A model generated the notes under the pieces. It worked only from the letters and a program-made list of their open reading frames with translations, was not told the origin of the DNA and did no database searches. Positions 1 through 8,733 of a stretch of 64,000 nucleotides of DNA are shown piece by piece; position 1 is the first letter of the stretch, and every line of letters starts with the position of its first letter. Position numbers and translations under genes: made by a program. Source of the DNA: an uncultured Spartobacteria bacterium (GTDB lineage Bacteria; Verrucomicrobiota; Verrucomicrobiia; Chthoniobacterales; Chthoniobacteraceae); NCBI GenBank assembly GCA_903901425.1, contig CAIURC010000214.1:88742-152741 (forward strand), read 5' to 3'.

Positions 1-672
1 AAACCGGCACGCAGAAGCCAGATCGTCCACGTGAAGAAACTCGCGCAGCGGCCGCCCGGTTCCCCAGACCTGCACGGTCCGCGCCCCGGCACTCTTTGCC
101 TCGTGCACCTTGCGCAGAAGGGCGGGCAGAACATGAGAACCCGCCAGGTCAAAATTGTCGCCGGGACCGTACAGGTTGGTGGGCATGGCACAGATGAAGG
201 GACGTCCGTACTGCCGGAAATAGGCCTGGCAAAGCTTGATTCCCGCAATCTTGGCCACTGCATACGCCTCGTTGGTGGGCTCCAGCGGGCCACCCAGAAG
301 GGCCTCCTCACGCATCGGCTGCTCCGCGTGCTTGGGATAAATGCAGGAACTGCCCAGGAACAAAAGTTTTTCGGCACCGAAATCTGCTGCAGCCTCAATC
401 AGGTTGTTCTGGATCTGCAAATTGTGCAGGAGAAACTCCACCGGAAAATCGTTGTTGGCTCGGATCCCGCCCACCTTGGCCGCGGCCACCACCACTGCAG
501 CCGGACGCTCCACATCGAAATAACGGCGCACCGCCTCCCGGTCCCGGTAGTCCAACGCCTCCCGCGCAGGCCGCAACAAACGCCCGTACCCGGCTGCCGC
601 AAGCTCCCTCACAATTGCGCCTCCAGCGAGCCCCCGGTGGCCGGCCACTAAAATGGGTTTTTGTTTATCCAC
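1..672 (-). CDS. fcl: GDP-L-fucose synthase (partial, 3' end outside window)
   Basis: Short-chain dehydrogenase/epimerase that converts GDP-4-keto-6-deoxy-mannose to GDP-L-fucose in the cytoplasm, supplying fucose for surface glycans. Reading the minus strand, the Rossmann glycine motif GHRGLAG lies near residues 11-17, followed by the family stretches [21 protein letters not shown] (catalytic Tyr-x-x-x-Lys), MPTNLYGP and [10 protein letters not shown]. These match the Fcl/WcaG family closely. The C-terminus runs off the left edge. I used the GTG at 672; in-frame TTG codons at 684 and 690 are alternatives, and GGAG lies 6 nt before the one at 690. The gene is broken only by the window boundary. 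Confidence 0.93.
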   Translation of the reverse strand, partial: MDKQKPILVAGHRGLAGGAIVRELAAAGYGRLLRPAREALDYRDREAVRRYFDVERPAAVVVAAAKVGGIRANNDFPVEFLLHNLQIQNNLIEAAADFGAEKLLFLGSSCIYPKHAEQPMREEALLGGPLEPTNEAYAVAKIAGIKLCQAYFRQYGRPFICAMPTNLYGPGDNFDLAGSHVLPALLRKVHEAKSAGARTVQVWGTGRPLREFLHVDDLASACRF

Positions 673-745
673 AGCCGTGAGCAAACCCAAACAGCGCTCC
701 GGAATCAAACCCGCTTTCCTCAGGCTGCCAAATCGCTCCGCCCCC

Positions 746-1507
746 TCACCTCGCCGCTCGCCCAAACCACGCCTTGATTTTGTTCCACCCAGTTTCAGGA
801 TTTTGCACACGCCCTCTGGGCTCCGGCCGCGCCCGACCACGAGCACCTCCCCCCTGCAATTTCGGGACCGCCTTCTGCGGAGGTTTCGAGGCCACCTTCA
901 GGCTGCTCGCCCTCACCGCCGAGTCCGGCAGCCAGCTTTTTTCAATCCGCACCGGTGTGCCAATCTGGGAGTTCTCAAAAAAGTGTTTTGCCATGTCCTC
1001 AGGCAACCGGATGCAACCGTGGGACGCCGGGCGACCAGGCAAATGACCGGCATGAAAACCGAATCCGCGCGAGAACCTCAGGAAATAAGGCATCGGCGCA
1101 CCGGAAAAAACGGATCCTTCCGGGGGACGGTCCTTGGAAATGTCCACGTTCTTCCGGATCACTTGTCCGTCTGCCCCCACGAAATCCCCGTACAGGTTCG
1201 ACACGTGTTTCTCGTCCTTCTGGATGACACGGTATTTGCCAGGCGGCGTCTCAAAGCCATTCCGGCCGCTGGAAACGCCCGTCTCGGCAACCACGCGGCG
1301 CCCCTTGAGGAAAAAAGCGCGCTGTTCCTGCAGCCCAACCACGATCTGGGGGGCGCCCGGAACACCATCTCCCGACCAGTACACCGGCCGCTCGGGGGGC
1401 GGCACCTGCCTGCGCGCGGGAACCCGGCGGTTGAACCCGGAGAAATGGGCGCAACCACCGAAAGCCCACAAAAACAATAGCATCAGTGCAGGAGCGACGC
1501 GGAACAT
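746..1507 (-). CDS. L,D-transpeptidase (YkuD domain) lipoprotein
   Basis: Periplasmic YkuD-family L,D-transpeptidase, which makes 3-3 peptidoglycan cross-links or attaches proteins to the wall. The 253-residue product starts with a lipoprotein signal ([10 protein letters not shown], lipid-modified Cys about 19). The catalytic block [17 protein letters not shown] lies near residues 152-168 with nucleophile Cys165. A Pro/Arg-rich low-complexity tail of roughly 60 residues follows the domain. An upstream in-frame TTG at 1519 is possible, but the ATG at 1507 places the signal peptide normally. A second, distinct YkuD lipoprotein is at 42436. The gene stands alone on its strand between the partial fucose synthase gene and a divergent small gene. 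Confidence 0.9.
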   Translation of the reverse strand: MFRVAPALMLLFLWAFGGCAHFSGFNRRVPARRQVPPPERPVYWSGDGVPGAPQIVVGLQEQRAFFLKGRRVVAETGVSSGRNGFETPPGKYRVIQKDEKHVSNLYGDFVGADGQVIRKNVDISKDRPPEGSVFSGAPMPYFLRFSRGFGFHAGHLPGRPASHGCIRLPEDMAKHFFENSQIGTPVRIEKSWLPDSAVRASSLKVASKPPQKAVPKLQGGGARGRARPEPRGRVQNPETGWNKIKAWFGRAAR

Positions 1508-1530
1508 GACGTGTGACAACGGGGAAGACT

Positions 1531-1548
1531 AGCGGCGTCTAGGCCGCT
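1531..1548. promoter_or_regulatory. 6-bp inverted repeat in divergent intergenic region
   Basis: AGCGGC and GCCGCT separated by six bases, lying between the divergent L,D-transpeptidase and coiled-coil genes. It could be an operator or a 5' UTR hairpin. No -35/-10 pair is convincing here. Confidence 0.25.
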
Positions 1549-1670
1549 GGCAACCCATTCCCTTCATCCTGAGGGAAAACAACTTGCAGCGGGCCGATGC
1601 GGGGTTTCCCAAAGGAAGAGAACCTAATTTTTTTCTTGCCTCGGCCTTCATTAGCTAAAGACTCCACGCC

Positions 1671-2087
1671 ATGTCTAAAACTTCAAGCCGGACTGCCTGC
1701 CTGCAGGAAATGATCAAACTCGAGGAGCGCAAAGGCACCCTCGAAAAACAACTTTCCGAAATCCATGCCCGCATCCAGGCGCTCACCCGCGAACTGCTCG
1801 GAAAACCCGGGAAATCCGTTCCCGCCCCGGGAGACGACGCTTCCGCACCCGCCAAAACCCGGTCCCGCCGGAAATCCTCCGGGAACCGGAGTCCGCGCGG
1901 CGAAATGACCGGCCTGATCCTTGAAGAACTCAAAGCCGCGGGCCCCGAAGGAGTTTCCGTGGCGGATCTGGCCACCAAATTGGACAAGAAATACGCCAAC
2001 GTTTACGTCTGGTTCAGCACGACCGGAAAAAACAACTATCCCAACATTGAGAAGGCCGGCAAAGGCCGCTTCCGAATCAAGGAATAA
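1671..2087 (+). CDS. small coiled-coil protein with winged-helix-like C-terminus
   Basis: A 138-residue cytoplasmic protein I cannot assign to a named family. Residues 10-45 are a heptad-rich amphipathic segment (MIKLEERKGTLEKQLSEI...) likely to form a coiled coil. Residues 50-80 are a basic Ala/Pro/Lys/Arg/Ser linker. Residues 82-138 look like a small helical domain, with GVSVADLATKLDKKYANVYVWF resembling a helix-turn-helix and ending in a beta-strand pair (GKGRFRIKE). The architecture (oligomerising helix, basic linker, winged-helix-like end) suggests a DNA-binding or nucleoid-associated protein; this is inference. Its spacing places it upstream of tRNA-Cys, which has its own promoter. Confidence 0.75.
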   Translation: MSKTSSRTACLQEMIKLEERKGTLEKQLSEIHARIQALTRELLGKPGKSVPAPGDDASAPAKTRSRRKSSGNRSPRGEMTGLILEELKAAGPEGVSVADLATKLDKKYANVYVWFSTTGKNNYPNIEKAGKGRFRIKE

Positions 2088-2138
2088 CGCCTCTGCGGTC
2101 CGCGGTCTCCCGGGACTGTGTCCGGGGACGTTCTCCTG

Positions 2139-2167
2139 TTGACGTCCCTGAAATGTTCCGCTAACCA
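2139..2167 (+). promoter_or_regulatory. putative sigma-70 promoter for tRNA-Cys
   Basis: TTGACG (2139-2144), a 17-base spacer and TAACCA (2162-2167). The expected transcription start is about 10 bases before the mature tRNA 5' end at 2185. The -35 match is good; the -10 is only partial. Confidence 0.5.
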
Positions 2168-2184
2168 TCCGGGCTCAGTGAAAA

Positions 2185-2256
2185 GGCGGGGTCGCCAAGT
2201 GGTAAGGCTCGGCTCTGCAAAAGCCGCATTCGTGGGTTCGATTCCCACCCCCGCCT
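2185..2256 (+). tRNA. tRNA-Cys (GCA)
   Basis: A 72-base cloverleaf. The acceptor stem GGCGGGG pairs with CCCCGCC, the anticodon stem CGGCT/AGCCG holds loop CTGCAAA (anticodon GCA), and the T stem GTGGG/CCCAC holds loop TTCGATT. The discriminator is U. No CCA is encoded, so it must be added after transcription. The next gene's ATG is only 12 bases downstream. Confidence 0.95.
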
Positions 2257-2268
2257 CTCTCTCCTTCC

Positions 2269-3162
2269 ATGGCAGTCTTTTCTCTGACCCGCCAAGCGCC
2301 CATTTCCGCCACGGCGTGGGCGGTTCTGCTGTACTTTGTTTTTTCCACCGCGGCGATCCGGGGCGAGGAGGCAGCAGCCAGAATCAGCGCCACTGCGCAG
2401 AGCAGCGTTCCCGTCCAACTCAGCCATTCTGCCCTGCCGGGCTTGATCTTGGTCTGGTGCCCGCCCGGAACATTCCTGATGGGCAGCCCAAAGGGTGAAC
2501 TTGGACGCTTTGCCAACGAGGCACCGGCCGAGACCACCCTCACACATGGATTTTTCATCCAGTCCACCGAACTAACCCAACAACAGTGGGGGGCGCTCCG
2601 GACCTCAAATCCCTCCAGCTTCGTCAATCCCTCCAATCCGGTCGAAATGGTCAACTGGGAGGACGCGACCGGTTTCTGCGAGGAACTCACCCGGAAATCT
2701 CTGGCCGAGGGGCTCATTCCGAAGGGCTGGCGCTTCGATCTCCCCACCGAAGCCCAGTGGGAATACGCCTGCCGCGCAGGCACCACCTCGGCTCTGAATG
2801 ATGGCAGCAATCTCGCCTCCAAAACTGGGGCCGACCCGGGACTCGACCCACTGGCCTGGTACGAAGCCAACTCCGAACAAGCCGCCCACCCCGTGGCTGG
2901 CAAAAAGCCCAACGCTTGGGGACTCTACGACATGCACGGCAACCTCTGGGAATGGTGCCGGGACTGGTTTGAGTTCAAACTCAAGGGAGGCAACGACCCG
3001 GCCGGTCCAACAGAAGGTTCCTCGCGCGTGATCCGGGGCGGCTCGTGGTACATTGGTTCCCCGTCGTTTTGCAGGTCTGCATACCGGTCCAGCTACGGAA
3101 TCGAACGCCGCATCTCCCATCTCGGCTTCCGGATCGCCCTCGTTCCCTCTCCGCGCCCCTGA
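2269..3162 (+). CDS. secreted FGE/SUMF1-like (formylglycine-generating enzyme family) protein
   Basis: 297 residues with an N-terminal signal-like hydrophobic segment (about 10-30) and a complete sulfatase-modifying-factor fold. Family blocks are GTFLMGS (substrate loop), PVEMVNWEDA, LPTEAQWEYACRAG, WGLYDMHGNLWEWCRDW, VIRGGSWY and the terminal LGFRI. True FGEs use a Cys pair near the C-terminus; here the stretch CRSAYRSS has only one Cys. It may therefore be one of the many bacterial FGE-like proteins with other roles rather than a sulfatase activator. The ATG lies 12 bases after tRNA-Cys with no Shine-Dalgarno, so it is probably read from a transcript released by tRNA 3' processing. A secreted sulfatase is encoded 37 kb away. 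Confidence 0.85.
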   Translation: MAVFSLTRQAPISATAWAVLLYFVFSTAAIRGEEAAARISATAQSSVPVQLSHSALPGLILVWCPPGTFLMGSPKGELGRFANEAPAETTLTHGFFIQSTELTQQQWGALRTSNPSSFVNPSNPVEMVNWEDATGFCEELTRKSLAEGLIPKGWRFDLPTEAQWEYACRAGTTSALNDGSNLASKTGADPGLDPLAWYEANSEQAAHPVAGKKPNAWGLYDMHGNLWEWCRDWFEFKLKGGNDPAGPTEGSSRVIRGGSWYIGSPSFCRSAYRSSYGIERRISHLGFRIALVPSPRP

Positions 3163-3295
3163 AGGCGCCCCCGTCGCTTCGGAATTCCCATCCGATTCCC
3201 GGCTCAATCGCCTTGCCGGCTCCGGGCTCATTGCCTTTTCTTGCGAGGTTGAGAGTTGAGCCCTCTTCCGCCCTGCCCTATAGCTACGCCCTCCC

Positions 3296-4570
3296 ATGCC
3301 TGATTCCTCCACTCTGTTCGCTGAAGCCCGCCGGCTAATTCCCGGCGGCGTGAATTCCCCGGTCCGCGCATTCCGCGGCGTTGGGGGCGACCCGTTCTTT
3401 GTGGCGCGAGCGGAGGGTTGCAGGCTCTGGGACGTGGATGGAAACGAATACATCGACTACGTGGGCACCTGGGGTCCAGCGATTCTCGGACATGCTCCGT
3501 CCATTGTACAAACTGCCATCCAAGACGCAGCCACCCGGGGTGTCAGCTACGGAACACCCCACCCGGTCGAGATTGAGATGGCCCGCACCTTGGTAGACTG
3601 GGTTCCCTCGCTTGAAAAAGTCCGGATGGTGAATTCCGGCACCGAGGCCACGATGTCCTGCATCCGTCTGGCAAGAGGCTGCACCGGCCGGGAACGGATT
3701 TTGAAGTTTGAAGGCTGCTACCACGGGCATGTGGACTCGCTTCTGGTCAAGGCGGGCAGCGGTGCGCTCACCCATGGCCAACCCGACTCTGCCGGAGTGC
3801 CGGCTGCGCTCGCTGCACTCACCCTGACCATTCCTTTCAACGACACCGACGCCCTCCATTCCTGCTTTGCCGAGCACGGCCGGGAACTGGCAGCCGTAAT
3901 CCTTGAGCCCGTCCCAGCCAATGCCGGCCTTTACCTCCCCAAACCGGGATACCTCGAACTCCTCCAGAAACTCTGTAAAGACCACGGCGTCCTCCTCATT
4001 TTTGACGAGGTGATGACCGGTTTCAGGCTCGCCAAGGGCGGGTACCAGGAGCGCTGCGGGATCACCCCCGACCTGACTGCACTTGGCAAAGTGATCGGCG
4101 GCGGCCTTCCTGTCGGAGCCTTTGGAGGTCGGGCAGAACTCATGGACATGCTGTCTCCAGAAGGCCCCGTGTACCAGGCGGGCACGCTTTCCGGGAACCC
4201 CCTCGCGCTCGCGGCCGGCCTTGCCCAGTTGCGTGAACTTGAACGCGTGGATGGCTGGAAACAACTCGAGGAGAAAGGCGCCCAGTTTGAGGAGGGCGTC
4301 CGGCATGCACTCCGCAAAACCGGAAAGGATTACGTTTTCCAGCGGATCGGCTCCATGTTCTGCCTCTATTTCACCCCAGGCCCGGTCTGGAATCTGGCCG
4401 ATGCTCAGCGAAGCGACCGGGAGGCTTTCGGCCGCTTTTTCCATGCCTGCCGCAGGAGCGGCGTCTATTTTGCACCGTCCCAGTTTGAGGCGGGTTTCCT
4501 CTGCCTGGCCCACTCAGAGGCCGACCTCGCCAAGACCGGCGAAATTGCAGCCACCGCACTGTCCGCCTGA
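3296..4570 (+). CDS. hemL: glutamate-1-semialdehyde 2,1-aminomutase
   Basis: PLP enzyme that converts glutamate-1-semialdehyde to 5-aminolevulinate in C5-pathway tetrapyrrole synthesis, in the cytoplasm. The 424-residue length is normal. Visible blocks are PGGVNSPVRAF at the N-terminus, VNSGTEATMSCIRLARG (cofactor phosphate region), LIFDEVMTGFR (Asp contacting the PLP ring) and LGKVIGGGLPVGAFGG with the Schiff-base lysine at Lys265. The product could serve heme made for the CxxCH protein at 20146. The next gene begins 27 bases downstream, suggesting co-transcription with the glycosidase-transferase fusion and queA. Confidence 0.97.
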   Translation: MPDSSTLFAEARRLIPGGVNSPVRAFRGVGGDPFFVARAEGCRLWDVDGNEYIDYVGTWGPAILGHAPSIVQTAIQDAATRGVSYGTPHPVEIEMARTLVDWVPSLEKVRMVNSGTEATMSCIRLARGCTGRERILKFEGCYHGHVDSLLVKAGSGALTHGQPDSAGVPAALAALTLTIPFNDTDALHSCFAEHGRELAAVILEPVPANAGLYLPKPGYLELLQKLCKDHGVLLIFDEVMTGFRLAKGGYQERCGITPDLTALGKVIGGGLPVGAFGGRAELMDMLSPEGPVYQAGTLSGNPLALAAGLAQLRELERVDGWKQLEEKGAQFEEGVRHALRKTGKDYVFQRIGSMFCLYFTPGPVWNLADAQRSDREAFGRFFHACRRSGVYFAPSQFEAGFLCLAHSEADLAKTGEIAATALSA

Positions 4571-4597
4571 CCACCCTTTTCTGCCACTCCCTTTTCC

Positions 4598-7186
4598 ATG
4601 CCCGACCATCCGGAAACGCAGCCCGCCTCCAGCCACTCCATGGAGCCCATCAAGATCCAGGCCAAGTTTTTCTTCGAAGGGGATCGCAAATGGTTTCTCA
4701 AGGGCGTCACCTATGGCCCGTTCAAACCGAACGCAGAGGGTGACCTGACCGCAACGCCCGAACAGGCCAAGGCCGATTTTGCGCTCATGCGTGAACTGGG
4801 TGTGAACCTCATCCGGGTCTACCATGTCCCACCACGCTGGCTCTTGGATCAGGCTGCGGAATCCGGCATCCGGGTGATGATTTCCATTCCTTGGACCCAG
4901 CACGTCGAGTTTCTCAACCAACGCGCGCTGCGCCGTCAAATCATCCAGACCGTGCGGGATGCCGTGGCCAAACACCGCGGACATCCAGCCATCTTCGCCT
5001 ATCTGGTCGGCAACGAAGTCCCCACCACCATGGTGCGCTGGCTCGGGGCGGGACGCGTGGTGGAGTTTCTCGAAAAACTCATTTCCGTTGCCCGGGCAAC
5101 GGATCCGCGGCCGCTCTACAGCTACGCCAGCTATCCGCCCACCGAGTATCTCCTCCCGCAAAACGTCGATTTCTACTCGTTCAACGTTTATCTGGAGCGC
5201 CAACCCGACTTCGAGCGCTACATCGCCCGGCTCCAAAACCTGGCCGAGGACAAGCCGCTGATTCTTGGCGAGTTCGGCTTGGATACTCTCCGCAAAGGCG
5301 AGGATATGCAGGCCGAGGTCCTCGACTGGCACCTCGACACCGTGGTCAATGGAGGCGCCGCAGGCACCATTTTCTTCTCTTGGACCGACGAGTGGTTCAC
5401 TGGCGGCCACGAAATCACCGACTGGGAGTTCGGCCTCGTCACCCGGGATCGAAAGCCAAAGAAAGCCTTTCACAAACTCAAATCCAAACTCAACGGTTCC
5501 GGTTCCATCCAGTCCCGGGTGGGCCTGCCGCGCTACCCGAAAGTGTCGGTGATCGTTTGCAGCTACAACGGCGGCAAAACTCTCGGGGACTGCCTTCGCG
5601 CCTTGGATCAAGTCGAGTACCCTGATTTTGAGGTGGTTCTCGTCGATGACGGCTCCAAAGACGACACCCAGCAGATCGTGGCCCGCTGGCTTCAGGAACG
5701 CACCCGGAACCCGAAACCCACCCAGCCCTCGTTCCAAAGCATCGTCCAGCCCAACATGGGCCTGAGCTACGCCCGGAACGCGGGTGCAAAGGCGGCCAAG
5801 GGCGAGATTTTCGCCTACACCGACTCCGACTGCATGCCGGATCCGGACTGGCTCTACTACTTGATTGGCACACTGCTCAGCGGCAACTTTGCCGGGGTGG
5901 GCGGTCCGAATATTTCGCCGCCGGCGGTGGACTGGATCCAGGCAGCGGTGGCCGCAGCCCCGGGCGGCCCCAGCCATGTTCTGCTCACAGACGTGGTCGC
6001 TGAACACATCCCAGGCTGCAATATGGCGTTCCACCGCTGGGCATTTGAGAGCGTGGGCGGCTTTGACATCGAGTACCGGAAAGCCGGGGACGACGTGGAT
6101 TTCTGCTGGCGCCTGCAAACCAGCGGCGGCGTCATCGCATTCAGCCCGAGCGCCATTGTCTGGCATTACCGGCGGTTCACCCTCGACGCATTCCGGAAAC
6201 AACAGGAAGGGTACGGCGAAGCGGAAGCAATGCTGCGCTTCAAACACCTCATCTTCTTCGGGCCGACCGGCCAGGCGAAGTGGAAGGGCCAGATCTACGG
6301 CGCCCCGCGGTTCCGCTGGTTGCTCAACCAACCGGTGATCTACCATGGGGTGTTTGGCCAGGGCCTTTTCCAGTCCATTTACCCAGCATCGCAGTCCGTC
6401 ATTGCCGCTTACCTGGGCAGTATCGAATGGGTGGCACTCACCGCCTTCATCTTCGTGGTCACGGTCGCTTTCCCCAACCTCCGCATCGTCCCGCTGATGA
6501 TGTTTGGCGGGACATTTCTGGTGGCCCTTAGCTCCATGGTCAATGCCAGGATCGAGCCCCAGTTTGACACGATCCGGGCACGGCTCCTCGTGGCGTTCCT
6601 TGCACTGACCCAGCCACTCGGCCGCGGCTGGGCCAGGTACTTCACCTGGCTCAAGTACAAACGCACGCCCGGCGCCGTCATCGACGCCCCAGAGGAAGGC
6701 GTTTCCCACAAAGGCGGCTCCGCTCAACTCGACCTCTGGAACGAATCCGGCCAGGGTCGCGAAAGCTTGCTCACCGAGATTTTTGCCCTGCTCGAAACCG
6801 AAGGCTGGCGCTATTCCGCCGACACGGGCTGGAAACGCTGGGACGTTCAAATCTACGGCAACTTCTGGTGGATCGTCACCCTCCACACCGTGACCGAATA
6901 CCATGGCGGCCCCAAGTGCCTCACACGGGTCCGGCTCCGGCTCAAGATGGTGGTTACCACATTCCTCGCCAACTTCATCGCCCTCTCCGCTCTCCTGTAC
7001 CGACAGGCGTTCACCGACCACAAGGACCACCTCTGGTGGGGCATTTACCTGCTGTTCGCGTCCGTCCTCTGGTACCGGGCATGGCGCCTCAGACGCCGCG
7101 TGGCTGACCTCGTGACCGCCGCCGCCAACCGGTGCGGTCTCCAGCGCGTCTTCGGAGAACGCAGCCGGGCAAAGGCCGCAGTCTGA
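4598..7186 (+). CDS. GH-A type glycoside hydrolase - GT2 glycosyltransferase fusion, membrane protein
   Basis: 862 residues with two catalytic modules. Residues 20-305 form a TIM-barrel glycosidase-like domain: FLKGVTYGPF start, acid/base candidate in VGNEVP (Glu140) and nucleophile candidate in LGEFGLD (Glu225), the clan GH-A pattern. Residues about 315-560 are a GT2 family glycosyltransferase: VSVIVCSYNGG, DDGSKDDT (Asp350), the metal-binding DSD at 409-411 and GDDVDFCWRLQ. Two hydrophobic segments follow (about 600-645) and two more near the C-terminus, separated by a soluble stretch of about 80 residues. It probably makes and trims a surface or periplasmic glycan; the sugar is unknown. 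It sits 27 bases after hemL and 36 before queA. A second ATG at 4640 (MEPIKIQ) is an alternative start. Confidence 0.85.
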   Translation: MPDHPETQPASSHSMEPIKIQAKFFFEGDRKWFLKGVTYGPFKPNAEGDLTATPEQAKADFALMRELGVNLIRVYHVPPRWLLDQAAESGIRVMISIPWTQHVEFLNQRALRRQIIQTVRDAVAKHRGHPAIFAYLVGNEVPTTMVRWLGAGRVVEFLEKLISVARATDPRPLYSYASYPPTEYLLPQNVDFYSFNVYLERQPDFERYIARLQNLAEDKPLILGEFGLDTLRKGEDMQAEVLDWHLDTVVNGGAAGTIFFSWTDEWFTGGHEITDWEFGLVTRDRKPKKAFHKLKSKLNGSGSIQSRVGLPRYPKVSVIVCSYNGGKTLGDCLRALDQVEYPDFEVVLVDDGSKDDTQQIVARWLQERTRNPKPTQPSFQSIVQPNMGLSYARNAGAKAAKGEIFAYTDSDCMPDPDWLYYLIGTLLSGNFAGVGGPNISPPAVDWIQAAVAAAPGGPSHVLLTDVVAEHIPGCNMAFHRWAFESVGGFDIEYRKAGDDVDFCWRLQTSGGVIAFSPSAIVWHYRRFTLDAFRKQQEGYGEAEAMLRFKHLIFFGPTGQAKWKGQIYGAPRFRWLLNQPVIYHGVFGQGLFQSIYPASQSVIAAYLGSIEWVALTAFIFVVTVAFPNLRIVPLMMFGGTFLVALSSMVNARIEPQFDTIRARLLVAFLALTQPLGRGWARYFTWLKYKRTPGAVIDAPEEGVSHKGGSAQLDLWNESGQGRESLLTEIFALLETEGWRYSADTGWKRWDVQIYGNFWWIVTLHTVTEYHGGPKCLTRVRLRLKMVVTTFLANFIALSALLYRQAFTDHKDHLWWGIYLLFASVLWYRAWRLRRRVADLVTAAANRCGLQRVFGERSRAKAAV

Positions 7187-7222
7187 CCGTCCGGAAATCG
7201 AACGAAAGAGCGCCCCTTCCGC

Positions 7223-8194
7223 ATGAGCCTGCTGACGAGCGATTATGACTACACCCTGCCGGAGGAACTCATTGCCCGGCATCCGCTCCCGAACCGGGAC
7301 GGTGCCCGGATGCTGGTGCTCCACCGGAAAACTCAGCAGATCGAGCACCTCCAGTTTCGCGATTTCCCAGCCCTGCTGGAACCCGGTGGACTCGTGGTGC
7401 TCAACAACACACGAGTCATTCCTGCCCGGGTTTTTTCCGATGATCGCGGGATAGAACTCCTGTTTCTGGAGTCCACGGACGTCACCACCTGGAAGTGCCT
7501 GGTCAAACCCGGGCGCAAAATGCGCGTCGGCCATTCCGTCTCTGTTCTCGGCGTCCGGGGAACAGTGACCGAGATCTGCCCAGAGGGCGAGCGCCTGATC
7601 CGCTTTGAAGGCCCTGTGGATCTGGAGGCGGCCGGTGAAATCCCGCTTCCCCCGTATTTTGAGCGGGCACCGGAACCCGCGGATCTGGAGCGTTACCAGA
7701 CGGTTTTTGCGACGGAGAAAGGAGCGGTGGCGGCACCCACCGCCGGGCTGCATTTCACACCCGAAATCCTAGCCTCGATTCCACACACATTTGTCACGTT
7801 GCACGTGGGCGCCGGCACGTTCCGACCGGTCCAGGCGGACGACCTGAGCCAGCACCGGATGCATTCCGAACGGTTCCATGTTTCCCCAGAGGCTGCCGAA
7901 ACCATCAATGCAGCCCGAACGATCACCGCGATTGGCACCACCACCACCCGGGTTCTTGAAAGCCTTGGCCGCCCTGTGCCAGCGGGATCCGGTGAAACCG
8001 ACATCTTTCTTCATCCCCCCTGCACGTTCGGGGTAGTAGACCATCTGCTCACCAACTTTCACCTCCCAAAATCGACCCTGCTCATGCTGGTCAGCGCCAT
8101 GGCTGGGCGGGAGTTTGTGCTCGAGGCATATCGGGAGGCAGTGGCGCTCCGGTACCGTTTTTACAGCTACGGCGACTGCATGCTCATCCTGTAG
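7223..8194 (+). CDS. queA: S-adenosylmethionine:tRNA ribosyltransferase-isomerase
   Basis: Transfers the ribosyl group of S-adenosylmethionine to 7-aminomethyl-7-deazaguanine in tRNA, giving epoxyqueuosine. The 323-residue product has the family stretches YTLPEELIARHPL, RDGARMLVLHR, LNNTRVIPARV, IPLPPYF, GAVAAPTAGLHFT, LHVGAGTF and HPPCTFGVVDHLLTNFHLPKSTLLMLV. It is slightly shorter than most QueA proteins, apparently in internal loops, and all conserved blocks are present. It is the last gene of a likely hemL - fusion - queA run. The next gene converges on it after 41 bases. No preQ1 aptamer is visible in the 36-base gap upstream. Confidence 0.96.
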   Translation: MSLLTSDYDYTLPEELIARHPLPNRDGARMLVLHRKTQQIEHLQFRDFPALLEPGGLVVLNNTRVIPARVFSDDRGIELLFLESTDVTTWKCLVKPGRKMRVGHSVSVLGVRGTVTEICPEGERLIRFEGPVDLEAAGEIPLPPYFERAPEPADLERYQTVFATEKGAVAAPTAGLHFTPEILASIPHTFVTLHVGAGTFRPVQADDLSQHRMHSERFHVSPEAAETINAARTITAIGTTTTRVLESLGRPVPAGSGETDIFLHPPCTFGVVDHLLTNFHLPKSTLLMLVSAMAGREFVLEAYREAVALRYRFYSYGDCMLIL

Positions 8195-8235
8195 CCCCGG
8201 TGGACTCGTGCAACCCGGCCCGCTGTAAAAGGCGC

Positions 8236-8733
8236 CTACGCCTCAATTGCGGGACACACGGCCTGCCAGTGCCGCGCCAAGGCGTCCCGGTCCGCATCGC
8301 AGAGTTTGCGCCTGCCGCGTTTGTACAGCCGCTCGGCCTCGGTTGGATCCTCCAACTCCCAGGCCACCTCGATCCCCTCCATGTACGCCGTCAAATCCTT
8401 CGGGTAATAGTACAGGATCCGCTGGTAATGCTCCAATGCCTCCGGCAACCGCTCCTTTTTTCGGTAAAACCGCGGCAACGTGTAGTCCAAGGGCGGTTCC
8501 CCAGTGGCCTCTGGATAGATGAACCCCGAAACCAACCGAGCTACACGGTCCGAAATCAGCCACCGCATTTCCGGACCGAAAAAGAAAGCCCCGGATACCA
8601 TTGTGAGGAGGCCGGCAATTGAGGAATCCCGCGTGCCGTCAAAACCCAATTTGAACCCCGAACCCACCAGAAAACAGCCCACTCCCAACCTCAGAACGCG
8701 CACCACAGAACTGAATCGATCCGAGTTTTTCAT
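8236..8733 (-). CDS. small membrane protein with TPR-like C-terminus
   Basis: 165 residues with no family I can name. Two adjacent hydrophobic segments (about 10-30 and 35-55) suggest an inner-membrane hairpin. A cytoplasmic helical region follows, where EALEHYQRILYYYPKDLTAYMEGIEVAWELEDPTEAERLYKRGRRKL reads as one and a half tetratricopeptide-like repeats, here quoted only as positions about 100-145 in substance. This suggests a protein-protein interaction role. The ATG at 8733 is preferred over the GTG at 8742 because GAGGTG lies 6 bases upstream of it. It converges with queA and diverges from glmM. Confidence 0.75.
   Translation of the reverse strand: MKNSDRFSSVVRVLRLGVGCFLVGSGFKLGFDGTRDSSIAGLLTMVSGAFFFGPEMRWLISDRVARLVSGFIYPEATGEPPLDYTLPRFYRKKERLPEALEHYQRILYYYPKDLTAYMEGIEVAWELEDPTEAERLYKRGRRKLCDADRDALARHWQAVCPAIEA

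Noticed and set aside
31..651. A 206-codon plus-strand open frame at the left edge
   Set aside because: The minus strand encodes GDP-L-fucose synthase with catalytic motifs over the same bases.
7187..7222. A preQ1 riboswitch upstream of queA
   Set aside because: The gap is only 36 bases and lacks the hairpin plus A-rich tail of a preQ1 aptamer.
4514..7753. A 1079-codon open frame on the minus strand opposite the glycosidase-transferase gene
   Set aside because: Antisense to a protein with clear catalytic motifs; the predicted product has no recognisable domain, and long antisense frames are common in GC-rich DNA.
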